From NCBI GenBank assembly GCA_017456905.1, contig JAFTIL010000018.1, positions 1 through 48,467 on the forward strand: DNA of 48,467 nucleotides, read 5' to 3'. The notes beneath the pieces are model-generated. The model made no database searches. It saw only the letters and a list, made by a program, of their open reading frames with translations, and was not told the DNA's origin. Below, piece by piece: positions 32,149 through 40,604 of the stretch (its first letter is position 1; each line of letters opens with the position of its first letter). This DNA comes from Clostridia bacterium. GTDB lineage: Bacteria; Bacillota; Clostridia; Oscillospirales; CAG-272. The position numbers were made by a program, and so were the translations under genes.

Positions 32149-33030
32149 ATGGCCACCGAAAAGAAAAAAGTCAAAAAAGCACCTCAGTCCTTCGAGGGCG
32201 AGCCCACTCTTGCGGAAAAGCTCCATTTCGAGCGTATATCCCGCGAGGTCTCGGCCATGCCCTGGCATACCATGAGCCACAGTCCTACCGCCGACGAAAG
32301 CGCTCCTCTCATTGGTACCCTGCGGGAAAAACGTCTCCACGCCGTCATCAAGCGGTATCTCTGCGAGGACGTGACCACCCACGAGATCCCCCTGCGGGAT
32401 ATTGTGTCAAAGGACGGTGCCTCGGTCAACACCAAAATGGTGGCCGACGTGCTGGTAGGAGATCATATCTACGAGGTGCAGACGGGCGGGTTTTATCCTC
32501 TAAAGAAAAAGCTTCAATGGTATCTCGACCACACCGCCTGCAATATTACCGTGGTGCATCCCATGGCGGGCAGCAAATATTTGTCCTGGATAGACCCCGA
32601 CAATGGGCAGGTAGTCAGCCGCACGAGAAATAACAGGCGCGGACGTGTCAAGGACGTGGCAAAAGAGCTATATTGGCTGAAGGATTTCATTGACAATCCC
32701 AGATTTTCCCTAAGACTCCTGCTTTTGGAGATCGAGGAATACCGCATTCTGGACGGTTACGGTAAAGAAAAAAAGATCCGTGCAAGCAAATACGAGCGCT
32801 TTCCCGTCTCCCTGCTCGGCGACGTGCGGCTCTACGAGCCGGAGGACTATGCTTTCTACTTTCTGCCCGAAAGCATCGGAAACGAGCCCTTCACAGCGGC
32901 AGAATACGCCAAAGCCTCGGGGATCCGAGGCAAAGCCGCCTATGCGATGCTTCATCTGATGGTGACGCTGGGCGTGCTTTCGGAAGGTGAAAAGCTTGGG
33001 CGGAGCATGACTTTTTTGAGGAGCCGTTGA
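32149..33030 (+). CDS. Uncharacterised protein with PD-(D/E)xK nuclease-like core and C-terminal winged helix
   Basis: I do not recognise a characterised family. The 293-residue soluble protein has a basic N-terminus, a region from about 85 to 170 with ADVLVGDHIYEVQTG, and a C-terminal end resembling a winged helix (FTAAEYAKASGIRGKAAYAMLHLM, split here as FTAAEYAKASGIRG and KAAYAMLHLM). The Asp followed by ExQ fits the PD-(D/E)xK nuclease active-site layout with Gln replacing Lys, as seen in some restriction-type and repair nucleases. An aromatic-rich stretch (SKYLSWIDP) and a basic patch (RTRNNRRGR) follow. AAAGGAG is seven bases before the ATG. No restriction or defence partner is adjacent. 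Confidence 0.5.
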   Translation: MATEKKKVKKAPQSFEGEPTLAEKLHFERISREVSAMPWHTMSHSPTADESAPLIGTLREKRLHAVIKRYLCEDVTTHEIPLRDIVSKDGASVNTKMVADVLVGDHIYEVQTGGFYPLKKKLQWYLDHTACNITVVHPMAGSKYLSWIDPDNGQVVSRTRNNRRGRVKDVAKELYWLKDFIDNPRFSLRLLLLEIEEYRILDGYGKEKKIRASKYERFPVSLLGDVRLYEPEDYAFYFLPESIGNEPFTAAEYAKASGIRGKAAYAMLHLMVTLGVLSEGEKLGRSMTFLRSR

Positions 33031-33142
33031 TTTTTTAAAAGTTGTTTCTTGTGCTTCATGACAAAGTATGTCCAAACTCACAAAATATTTTTTGCAATAT
33101 CACGATTTTTTCATTGGAAACTTGAAAATCCTTTGAAATATA

Positions 33143-33171
33143 TTGACATTTGAGGAAAATCGGGGTATAAT
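33143..33171 (+). promoter_or_regulatory. Promoter of the DAHP synthase gene
   Basis: TTGACA (33143-33148) and TATAAT (33166-33171), 17-base spacer. The 65-base leader shows no obvious attenuator or T-box. Confidence 0.88.
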
Positions 33172-33236
33172 AGAATGAAAACTTGTGTTTAACACTAGCT
33201 GATTTTCGCGTTTTTGCTCTAAGGAGATGATTTCAG

Positions 33237-34265
33237 ATGTCCATGAATTTCATTCACAAGCTCCCCATTCCCCAGGAAACCAAGGAGCGCTACCCCCTCT
33301 CTTCTGCAGCCGCTATGCAGAAAACTGCCAACGACGAAGAAATCCGCCGCGTTTTTACCGGTGAGTCTGACAAAAAGCTGCTCATCATCGGCCCCTGCTC
33401 TGCTGACAGCGAAGAACCCGTGATCGAATACGTCTCCCGTTTGAAGCGCGTGTCCGAGCAGGTATCCGATAAACTCATCATCATACCTCGTATCTATACC
33501 AACAAGCCCCGTACCACCGGTGCCGGCTATAAGGGTATGCTTCATCAGCCCGACCCCCATGAAAAACCCGATATGTATAAGGGTATTCTGGCCATCCGCG
33601 AGCTCCATTCCCGCGTGATCACCGATTTCGGTCTTCCCACCGCTGACGAGATGCTTTATCCCACCAATTTCCGCTATCTGGACGATCTGCTCTCCTACGT
33701 GGCCGTCGGCGCACGCTCTGTGGAAAACCAGGAGCACCGCCTGGTATCCAGTGGTATTTCCGTCCCCGTAGGTATGAAGAACCCCACAGGCGGCGACCTG
33801 TCCATCATGATGAACGCCATCACCGCCGCTCAAGGCTCCCACACTTTCCTGTTCCGCGGTTGGGAGGTGAACACCACGGGCAACCCCCTGTCTCACGCCA
33901 TCATGCGCGGCTACGTAGACAAGCAGGGTGTCAGCCACCCCAACTACCACTACGAGGATCTGGCTCACCTCTGTAAGCTGTATGCAGAGACCACTCTTGC
34001 TAACCCCGCCGTGATCGTGGATGCCAACCATGCCAACTCCGGCAAAAAGTATCTGGAGCAGCCCCGCATCTGCAAGGAGGTCCTGCACAGTTGCCGCCAC
34101 AACTCCGATATTTCCAAGCTGGTCAAGGGCTTCATGATCGAGAGCTATCTCGAGGACGGCGCCCGTAAGATCAACGAGGAGGGCTTTGGCAAGTCCATCA
34201 CCGACCCCTGCATCGGCTGGGACAAGACCGAAAAGCTGATTCTGGATATCGCAAATCTGCTGTGA
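33237..34265 (+). CDS. aroF: 3-deoxy-7-phosphoheptulonate (DAHP) synthase, AroF/G/H type
   Basis: A 342-residue type I DAHP synthase, the first step of aromatic amino acid synthesis from phosphoenolpyruvate and erythrose 4-phosphate. Family motifs: IIGPCSADSE near residue 50 (metal Cys), RIYTNKPRTTGAGYKG near 88, GARSVENQEHR near 160, VGMKNPTGGD near 180, and the metal-binding VDANHANSGKK near 263. It is the AroF/G/H subclass; which aromatic amino acid inhibits it cannot be read. AAGGAG lies about ten bases before the ATG. Single-gene unit, followed by an intergenic repeat rather than a standard terminator. Confidence 0.95.
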   Translation: MSMNFIHKLPIPQETKERYPLSSAAAMQKTANDEEIRRVFTGESDKKLLIIGPCSADSEEPVIEYVSRLKRVSEQVSDKLIIIPRIYTNKPRTTGAGYKGMLHQPDPHEKPDMYKGILAIRELHSRVITDFGLPTADEMLYPTNFRYLDDLLSYVAVGARSVENQEHRLVSSGISVPVGMKNPTGGDLSIMMNAITAAQGSHTFLFRGWEVNTTGNPLSHAIMRGYVDKQGVSHPNYHYEDLAHLCKLYAETTLANPAVIVDANHANSGKKYLEQPRICKEVLHSCRHNSDISKLVKGFMIESYLEDGARKINEEGFGKSITDPCIGWDKTEKLILDIANLL

Positions 34266-34330
34266 TTTTTGGGGTTGTACCCCACACCCCCATATAAGAA
34301 ACATTTTGCTTTGAATGTTTTTGAAGGGTT

Positions 34331-34364
34331 CCAAGGGAAACTTTTTGAAACAAGTTTCCCTTGG
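34331..34364 (-). repeat. Intergenic palindromic repeat, copy B
   Basis: A 13-base perfect stem CCAAGGGAAACTT with partner AAGTTTCCCTTGG around an eight-base loop. On the minus strand it reads AGGAGTACGCCAAGGGAAAC, which matches copy C at 45421-45460 (AGGAGTACGCCAAAGTGAAA). It lies between DAHP synthase and fakA and may end DAHP synthase transcription. Confidence 0.75.
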
Positions 34365-34401
34365 CGTACTCCTTGAATATAACGAAAGGTAGGTCAACAC
34401 T

Positions 34402-36054
34402 ATGGTTATCGACGGCGAACAATTCCAAAAAATGTGTGCGTCCGCAGCCAATTCCATTGACAGTCAAAAGACCGAGATCAACAATCTGAACGTATTTCCC
34501 GTACCCGACGGCGACACGGGCATCAACATGAGTCTGACCATGAAGCCCGTCCGCAAGATCCACTTTGCCCCCGGCCCTCTGTCCGAAACCGCAGGCAAGG
34601 TAGCCGACAGCGTGCTTCGCTCTGCCCGCGGCAACTCGGGCGCTATTCTGTCCCTGTTCTTCCGCGGTATGGCCAAGGCCTTCAAGGGTCTGGACAAGGC
34701 CGAGACACAGGACATCGCCAAGGCGATCCGCAGCGGTACCAACGAGGCGTATCGCGCCGTCAGCGTCCCCACCGAGGGTACCATCCTCACCGTCATGCGC
34801 GGCTGTGCCGATGTGGCCGAGGCCGAGGCCGAGAACTACAAGGACGATCCCGTAGCCTTCTTCGAGCTTCTGGTCAAGAACGCTGAGGAGGTCCTGAACA
34901 AGACTCCCGAAATGCTCCCTGTCCTCAAGCAGGCCAAGGTAGTAGACGCGGGCGGCAGCGGCTTTGTGGCTATTCTCAAGGGTATGTTGGCTTCTCTCCG
35001 CGGACAGGACGTTCCCGAGGTTGCTGACAACGATGCCTCCGATGGCACCCAGGGCCAGGCCGACTTCGCCGAATTTGACGGCGAATCCATCAAGTTCGCT
35101 TACTGCACCGAATGTATCGTAGGCAAGTCCAAGGAGTTTGCAGGCGAGGGTAAGGCAACCGCCTTCCGCGACACCATCTCTCCCTGGGGCGACAGCATGG
35201 TCTTCATCGACGACGAGGAGATCATCAAGCTGCATATCCACACCAACGATCCCGGTCGTGTACTCAGCGAGGCCCTCAAGTACGGCGCTCTTGAGACCGT
35301 CAAGGTCGAGAATATGAAGAGTCAGCACTCCGCGCTGACCGCCGCAGGCGAGGAAGCCACCGAAACGCCCATCGACACCACCGCCGTGGAGATCCCCGTC
35401 GGTTTTGTCGCCGTGTGTCTCGGCGAGGGTACGGCCAATATGTTCCGCGATCTCGGCGTCAACCAGATCGTCACAGGCGGTCAGACCATGAACCCCTCCA
35501 CCGACGACATTCTGAATGCCGTACATCGCACCAAGGCAGAGGTGGTCTACGTTCTGCCCAACAACAAGAACATCATCATGGTAGCCAATCAGGCCGCCGA
35601 GATCATCAGGTCCGAAGGCGTTCGCCGCTTGGTGGTTTTGGAGACCCGCAGCGTTCCCGAGGGCATGGCCGCCATGCTGGCCTTTGACGAGTCTGCCTCC
35701 CCCGAGGACAACGCCGCCGCCATGACCGAGGCCTTTGGCCAGGTCCACACCCTGTCGGTCACCCGCGCCGTCAAGGATGCCGCCATCGACGGTATGTCCA
35801 TCAAAGAAGGCGAATACATGGGTCTGTGCGACAGAAAGATCGGCTACACGGGCACGGGTCGCCGCGCCATTGTACTGAGAATGCTGGAGAACTTCCCCGA
35901 CGCTTCCTTCATCACCGTGCTGTACGGTGCGGACGTGACCGAGGAAGCCGCCAACAAGCTGCTCTCCAGAATGCAGGAACAGCTCCCCGACGCTGAATTC
36001 TCCATGATCAACGGCGGACAGCCCCTGTACGATTACGTGATTTCCGTAGAATAA
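34402..36054 (+). CDS. fakA: Fatty acid kinase catalytic subunit FakA (DhaL/DAK2 protein)
   Basis: A 550-residue protein of the FakA/YloV type, which phosphorylates fatty acids held by FakB so that exogenous or recycled acyl chains enter phospholipid. The N-terminal DhaL (DAK2) domain (about 1-200) carries the ATP-Mg motif NVFPVPDGDTGINM near residue 29 and GNSGAILS near 75. The middle domain has YCTECIV, matching the zinc-site region of FakA. The C-terminal part (about 340-550) resembles the FakB-binding domain. No fakB is adjacent; FakB subunits are often encoded elsewhere. GAAAGGTAGG lies before the ATG. Confidence 0.92.
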   Translation: MVIDGEQFQKMCASAANSIDSQKTEINNLNVFPVPDGDTGINMSLTMKPVRKIHFAPGPLSETAGKVADSVLRSARGNSGAILSLFFRGMAKAFKGLDKAETQDIAKAIRSGTNEAYRAVSVPTEGTILTVMRGCADVAEAEAENYKDDPVAFFELLVKNAEEVLNKTPEMLPVLKQAKVVDAGGSGFVAILKGMLASLRGQDVPEVADNDASDGTQGQADFAEFDGESIKFAYCTECIVGKSKEFAGEGKATAFRDTISPWGDSMVFIDDEEIIKLHIHTNDPGRVLSEALKYGALETVKVENMKSQHSALTAAGEEATETPIDTTAVEIPVGFVAVCLGEGTANMFRDLGVNQIVTGGQTMNPSTDDILNAVHRTKAEVVYVLPNNKNIIMVANQAAEIIRSEGVRRLVVLETRSVPEGMAAMLAFDESASPEDNAAAMTEAFGQVHTLSVTRAVKDAAIDGMSIKEGEYMGLCDRKIGYTGTGRRAIVLRMLENFPDASFITVLYGADVTEEAANKLLSRMQEQLPDAEFSMINGGQPLYDYVISVE

Positions 36055-36062
36055 TTGCTTAT

Positions 36063-36097
36063 AAAACGTCCCGACGGAAAAACATCGGGACGTTTTT
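36063..36097 (+). terminator. fakA terminator
   Basis: Twelve-base stem AAAACGTCCCGA with its partner TCGGGACGTTTT around a ten-base loop; the T-run follows. It lies eight bases after the fakA stop. Confidence 0.9.
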
Positions 36098-36104
36098 CTT
36101 TGAA

Positions 36105-36133
36105 TTGACAACAGGCCAAAGGTCTGCTATAAT
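36105..36133 (+). promoter_or_regulatory. Promoter of the ECF sigma operon
   Basis: TTGACA (36105-36110) and TATAAT (36128-36133) with a 17-base spacer. It is a standard sigma-A promoter, so basal expression does not depend on the encoded sigma factor. No second, ECF-like promoter was found. Confidence 0.85.
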
Positions 36134-36239
36134 GATGCCAAGTTAAAAATAATTTTGAAAAGTATGAAAGATTATGCCCTTTTTTCCTGTCTACATAAAT
36201 GAAGGGGTTCACCCCCAAAAGCAAAGAAAGGAGGAGCCC

Positions 36240-36770
36240 ATGGACGACAAGACCATCATCGACCTGTTTTTTGCCCGTAACGAACAGGCCATCAAAGAAG
36301 CGGACAAAGCCCACGTGCAAAAGTGTCTGTCGGTGGCCATACGGATCCTTGGCAATCGTGCCGACGCCGAAGAATGTGTCAACGACACGTGGCTGAAGGC
36401 TTGGCAGAGTATCCCGCCGGAAAAGCCACGCTCCCTGTCGGCCTATCTCTGTCGTATTGCGAGAAATTTGGCCATCAACACCTATCACGCAAGGAAAAAC
36501 CACGCCTTTTACGTGGCCCTGGACGAGCTTTCAGAATGCCTTTCGGTAGACGAGCGCTACGCCGATGAGTTGAAGGATCTGTTGAACGCCTTCCTCGCTA
36601 CTCTCCCCTCTTTGGAGCGCCGTCTGTTCATGGGGCGCTACTGGCACGCCTATTCCGTTGGACGGCTGGCCGAGGCCTACGATCTGACACCCAACGCGGT
36701 ATCCCTCCGTCTCATGCGTACCCGAGAAAAGCTCCGCATCTATCTGGAAGAAAGGGGGATCACCCCATGA
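36240..36770 (+). CDS. ECF-type RNA polymerase sigma factor
   Basis: A 176-residue extracytoplasmic-function sigma factor. Region 2 is DAEECVNDTWLKAWQSIPP followed by LSAYLCRIARNLAIN (about 40-85); region 4 is LERRLFMGRYWHAYSVGRLA followed by a helix-turn-helix ending LMRTREKLRIYL (about 125-170). The linker is short. AAAGGAGGAG lies five bases before the ATG at 36240; an upstream in-frame start would lie in the leader. Its last four bases overlap the start of the LRR membrane protein (ATGA), the usual layout of sigma and anti-sigma pairs. Targets are not known. Confidence 0.9.
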   Translation: MDDKTIIDLFFARNEQAIKEADKAHVQKCLSVAIRILGNRADAEECVNDTWLKAWQSIPPEKPRSLSAYLCRIARNLAINTYHARKNHAFYVALDELSECLSVDERYADELKDLLNAFLATLPSLERRLFMGRYWHAYSVGRLAEAYDLTPNAVSLRLMRTREKLRIYLEERGITP

Positions 36771-38353
36771 AGCTGAACAAAAAGCAAATGTTCGCCCGTT
36801 TTGGGGAGGTGGATGACGCCTTCATCGACGAAGCTGCCCTCCCCGAAGAACCCATCGCAATCCATCCCAAACGCCGTTATATCATTTCCGATTTCTTTGA
36901 AAAGCCCGCCGTGGTGGCGGCTGTCTGCGCTATTGTCGCCCTTGGTACGGTAGCAGGGATCGTTATGGCAGGACGCGCCGCGAACAGACCTGTTCCGCCG
37001 ATCAGCGGAACGACAGACAGCGACCATCCTACACAAGAAACGGAGTTCGCTTATGTTGGGGATATCATTCGCCACGAAGACCTGTATTACGTCAGCCACG
37101 GCAACGGCACCTGCTCCCTGGTGGGTATTGCCGCCCTGCCCGAGGACATGGTGCTGACCATCCCCGAGACCGCTATGAACGGTGACCGTGTCATCGCCCT
37201 GCGGGACATGACCATGACCTCCTCCTTGATGGTGCCCAACGGCGTGCATCTGTTCCAGGTCAAGGGGATCCATATCCCCGCTTCTATGACGAGCGTTCAC
37301 GTCAACACACTTCATGAGATGACCGCGTTGGAGAGTCTCACGGTGGACGAGGGAAATCCTGTGTATCGGGCAGAAGGGAGTTGCCTCATCGAGCGCGAGG
37401 GAGAGCGGGTGATATATGCTTATCTTACCTATCACCCGGGCGTGAATTGGGGAAATGAAAACCCTCAAATGTCTCTGCAAGTGGCTCCGCATGACAGATA
37501 TGTGATCCCTTCAACGGTAAAGTGTATTGCGCAAAATGCACTTTCTCCCTATAACCCGACAGGATTGCCGACGGGGTTCTATGTTAGTTTTTCTGTGCCG
37601 GCATCCGTGGAAGTGTTAGAAAGTAAATTTTTATCTAGATCTCGCCGTCAAGCGAGTGTCAGTGTGTCTAAGGATAATCCCAATTATTACTCTTCGTTTA
37701 ATTGTGTCATAGAAAAGGCTACTGAAACGCTTATTGTGGGCAACGGCGGTAAAGCAACCATCCCCGATGGTGTCACCGCCATCGCCCCCTACGCCTTTGA
37801 GGGTGCGGGGCTGACCCGCATCCACATTCCCGCCTCGGTGCAGAGTGTCGGAATGTTGGCGTTCTGGAACAATCCCGATTTGGAGAGCATCACGGGCGAC
37901 CTGAGCGAGCCGATCATGGATCCCGACGAAAGCGGGTATTGGTCCTGCTACTATGTCAAGGACAATTGCCTGATCTATGAGCGCGATAACATCAAGTATT
38001 CTTCGCTGACACAATACAAAAGTACGGTGGTACTGGGATGCGCCAACAGCGTTATCCCCGAAAACGTCACCCACATTGATGATTTCGCTTTCGCGTGGAA
38101 TCAAGGTCTGACCGAGATCAACCTGCCCGCTGACCTTCAATGCATTGGTTTTAAGGCCTTTGCCCATTGTCCCAACCTCATGACCATCCGATACAATAAT
38201 ACCTACGAACGTTGGTGTCAGGTCTTTTTGGACGGCACCTGGATGTATCAAAACGGACAAATGACCGAGCTGTATTTCACAGACCAAGAGATCCCCATGA
38301 CTGTGGTCGGCGTTGAATTCGATTATTCCGGCAAAGGGAAAACAGAAAACTAA
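36767..38353 (+). CDS. Membrane-anchored BspA-type leucine-rich-repeat protein, putative anti-sigma partner
   Basis: A 528-residue protein with a cytoplasmic N-terminus of about 50 residues (FARFGEVDDAFIDEA, IHPKRRYI), one membrane helix (about 58-80), a short Thr/Pro stalk and an extracellular domain with BspA-type repeats. Repeat units include VTAIAPYAFEGAGLTRIHIP, SVQSVGMLAFWNNPDLESI and VTHIDDFAFAWNQGLTEINL. It overlaps the sigma gene by four bases, so the cytoplasmic part may hold the sigma factor inactive and the repeats may sense a surface ligand; that is inference. From about 37430 to 37740 (residues 221-324) base composition drops sharply and codons change (AT-ending), unlike the rest, which suggests a recombined patch in the ligand-facing region. 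Confidence 0.78.
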   Translation: MKLNKKQMFARFGEVDDAFIDEAALPEEPIAIHPKRRYIISDFFEKPAVVAAVCAIVALGTVAGIVMAGRAANRPVPPISGTTDSDHPTQETEFAYVGDIIRHEDLYYVSHGNGTCSLVGIAALPEDMVLTIPETAMNGDRVIALRDMTMTSSLMVPNGVHLFQVKGIHIPASMTSVHVNTLHEMTALESLTVDEGNPVYRAEGSCLIEREGERVIYAYLTYHPGVNWGNENPQMSLQVAPHDRYVIPSTVKCIAQNALSPYNPTGLPTGFYVSFSVPASVEVLESKFLSRSRRQASVSVSKDNPNYYSSFNCVIEKATETLIVGNGGKATIPDGVTAIAPYAFEGAGLTRIHIPASVQSVGMLAFWNNPDLESITGDLSEPIMDPDESGYWSCYYVKDNCLIYERDNIKYSSLTQYKSTVVLGCANSVIPENVTHIDDFAFAWNQGLTEINLPADLQCIGFKAFAHCPNLMTIRYNNTYERWCQVFLDGTWMYQNGQMTELYFTDQEIPMTVVGVEFDYSGKGKTEN

Positions 38354-38358
38354 AATGA

Positions 38359-38396
38359 CCCCCGACGGATTATTAAAAGTCCGTCGGGGGATTTTT
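38359..38396. terminator. Bidirectional terminator
   Basis: Eleven-base perfect stem CCCCCGACGGA with its partner at 38380-38390, then ATTTTTG rightward. On the left, AAAATGA gives TTTT on the minus strand three bases after the stem, so it can also end the leftward DUF4091 operon. Confidence 0.85.
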
Positions 38397-38400
38397 GTAT

Positions 38401-38835
38401 TCAGAAGTTTTCTTCAACATATTTCTTTACTTCGCTGAAGTTTTCCACGTCAACAAGAGGGAAATTCTTCCCCCTGTAGTTCATGCCTGTGATACGCATA
38501 TTACCGCGGTTTTGGGCTACTTGAGCCGGGGTCTGCGGTTCGAAGGAAATTTGATAGCCCTTGAGGTCATCCATATGATAATACTCCGAGCGGCAGGTCA
38601 CCGTCACGGTGCTGTTGCGGAAGACAATTTTCCATACGTTTTTCGATGAAACCCAAAGACCAAGTGCTCCGATCACCAGAGCGATCCCGCATATGAGTAA
38701 TCCGTATCCCCAAGCATTGCCAATACCGCCAAGGAACAATCCTAAAACTCCGAATAAAGCACAAGAAATTATCGTCGCTCTTTGAGATTTGATAGGGTTG
38801 GTTTTTGTAGCCAAATACTTTTCGTGATTATCCAT
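38401..38835 (-). CDS. Two-helix membrane protein with C-terminal PH-like domain
   Basis: A 144-residue protein: a polar N-terminus (about 1-20), two membrane helices (about 22-42 and 46-64) and a C-terminal beta-rich part (about 68-140) with VWKIVFRNSTVTVT and FPLVDVENFSEVKKYVEE. The end resembles bacterial PH-like domains that follow two-helix anchors in Firmicutes. Function unknown. GGAGG lies before the ATG. It is the third gene of the leftward unit starting at 41288, 39 bases after the DUF4091 gene. No sequence feature links it to carbohydrate metabolism. Confidence 0.65.
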   Translation of the reverse strand: MDNHEKYLATKTNPIKSQRATIISCALFGVLGLFLGGIGNAWGYGLLICGIALVIGALGLWVSSKNVWKIVFRNSTVTVTCRSEYYHMDDLKGYQISFEPQTPAQVAQNRGNMRITGMNYRGKNFPLVDVENFSEVKKYVEENF

Positions 38836-38874
38836 AGAGTCCTCCTTGAATTATCTAAAATTTCTATTTCTTGA

Positions 38875-40566
38875 TTACTGCTTCTCCGCCACCGCCAGCG
38901 CGATCAACTCATCGACGCGGGCACGCACGGCCAGCATCATCTCGGAAGACTTGGCACAACGGTCAAAGCGGATCTCACCGAACACGGCCTCCATCTCAGC
39001 CACCACACGCTCTTTGCCGTAGAAGGATTCGCACAGCTTCATGGCGCGCATATCCTCCAGAGCCTCGTGGAATACGATGATACGGGTGGATTCAAAGGCG
39101 GTACCGTCCTGGGCGGGATAAACCGAGAAGGGATCGCCCGCAGGCACCCAGTATTCGCCGCTGACGTCGGCGTAGGGATTGACGGTGTTCACCGAATGCA
39201 TATTGTTGTAGAAGTTGTAGCCCCATTGGAGGAAGCCCGCGATGTCGTACTTATAGAACTGCATACCGATGGAGCGGGTGCGCCAGTTCGGCATGGCGAT
39301 GAGGCGATTGGACACGTCGATGCACTGACCGCAGCAGTAGTAGGTCCAGAGGTTGGGGACGTTGTTCTCAATAAAGGGCTCCATGTGGTTGTTCGAGGGG
39401 ATGGGGGTCTCCACGATGCCGTCGCGGTAGAACTCGAAGTTGGACAGGGCGTCCATGATGATATAGCCCTCCAGCAGATCGGCTACCACCGCCTTGGACT
39501 TCTTGTACTGCTCCAGCTGGTCCATGTTGGGCTCGTCGGAGATGTGGAACAGACAGCGCTTGTCGTCGCCCCGCGCCCTCATGTGAGCAAGGAAGGCGGT
39601 CAGCATAGCTCGCAGGAAGCGGGCATATGCCTCTCCCGTAGCGTCGGTGTCCCAGCCGAAGATGCGCTTGTACTCACTTGTGCCATCGGCACGATCCACG
39701 GTAGCCATCACCTTGGGTGCGTGGCCCGCGCCCCATTGGGTGAACAGGTGGGAGATCTCAAAGTAGGGGATGTCCAGACGGTTGCACATCTCGATCCAGC
39801 GGTCCAGCTTGTCAAAGCCGAAGGAGTATTCACTTTCGCCATCGGCGTGGGTCACGGTGATATCCAAAAGCTGTACGGTGGTGCGTTCTCCGCCCACGGC
39901 GGTATCCAGCGCAGGGGTGAACAGGGGGGTCAGGAGCAGGTTAATGCCGTTGTGTCGGGCGGTGCGGGCGAAGTTCTCCACGATCTGCCAGTGCCTCTCG
40001 GACCAGGGCTCGCAGTCGTAGTAATTGGCCAGGCAATCGCAATGGAACCATTGAGTCAGCTTCATCTCCTGGGGGGGAAGCTCAGCGTTCAGGATCTCGA
40101 TGGTCAGCGTCTCGGACGCCACGGCCTCCTCACCCGCCATGAGGCTGACGGTGACGGTATAGGAGCCGGCAGGGGCGTTGCCCATGGGATCAAACTGGAT
40201 CCAGACGGCACGGAGCTGATGTTTCAAAACCGAAATTCCCGCTCCGTAGTGGAGAGGCTGGAGCCAATCGGGGTAGAGCCCAGGCTCCTTGGACAAATAA
40301 TTATCGTCGGGAATGGCGGGGTCGATGGGGTAGGCCACGGGGACCAGTTCCACGGTGCGGGCGGTGACGTACTCGGCAGGCAGACCCTCGATCTTCAGCG
40401 AAAGAAGCGCACGGAGGGGCGCATCGTCGCCCGTGGAGGTGTGCAAAAGCTGGAAGGAGAGCCGCTGGTTCTTCATCATACGGATAAAGGTAAGAGGACG
40501 GTAGTCCTCGATACGACTATGCAAAAAAGGCTTTTCAAGGGAGGAAACAAGCTTGATCTGATACAT
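38875..40566 (-). CDS. DUF4091/GH123-like cytoplasmic protein
   Basis: A 563-residue protein with an N-terminal beta-sandwich (about 1-165) and a TIM barrel plus DUF4091 C-terminal part. The order and motifs agree with DUF4091 proteins related to GH123 N-acetylgalactosaminidases: LTQWFHCDCLANYY, EISHLFTQWGAGHAP, FHISDEPN (an Asp-Glu pair in the position of the GH123 substrate-assisted site) and GFLQWGYNFY. There is no signal peptide, so the substrate would be an imported oligosaccharide. AAAGGA lies upstream of the ATG. It is the middle gene of a leftward operon with a HAD phosphatase and a membrane protein. Enzyme activity of DUF4091 members is mostly untested. Confidence 0.78.
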   Translation of the reverse strand: MYQIKLVSSLEKPFLHSRIEDYRPLTFIRMMKNQRLSFQLLHTSTGDDAPLRALLSLKIEGLPAEYVTARTVELVPVAYPIDPAIPDDNYLSKEPGLYPDWLQPLHYGAGISVLKHQLRAVWIQFDPMGNAPAGSYTVTVSLMAGEEAVASETLTIEILNAELPPQEMKLTQWFHCDCLANYYDCEPWSERHWQIVENFARTARHNGINLLLTPLFTPALDTAVGGERTTVQLLDITVTHADGESEYSFGFDKLDRWIEMCNRLDIPYFEISHLFTQWGAGHAPKVMATVDRADGTSEYKRIFGWDTDATGEAYARFLRAMLTAFLAHMRARGDDKRCLFHISDEPNMDQLEQYKKSKAVVADLLEGYIIMDALSNFEFYRDGIVETPIPSNNHMEPFIENNVPNLWTYYCCGQCIDVSNRLIAMPNWRTRSIGMQFYKYDIAGFLQWGYNFYNNMHSVNTVNPYADVSGEYWVPAGDPFSVYPAQDGTAFESTRIIVFHEALEDMRAMKLCESFYGKERVVAEMEAVFGEIRFDRCAKSSEMMLAVRARVDELIALAVAEKQ

Positions 40567-40604
40567 GGTATGCGTTCCTTTCTATGTAAATAATATCGTT
40601 TGCG

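Noticed and set aside
34198-36111. 637-codon leftward frame opposite fakA
   Set aside because: Shadow of fakA codon bias; no start signal and no recognisable domain.
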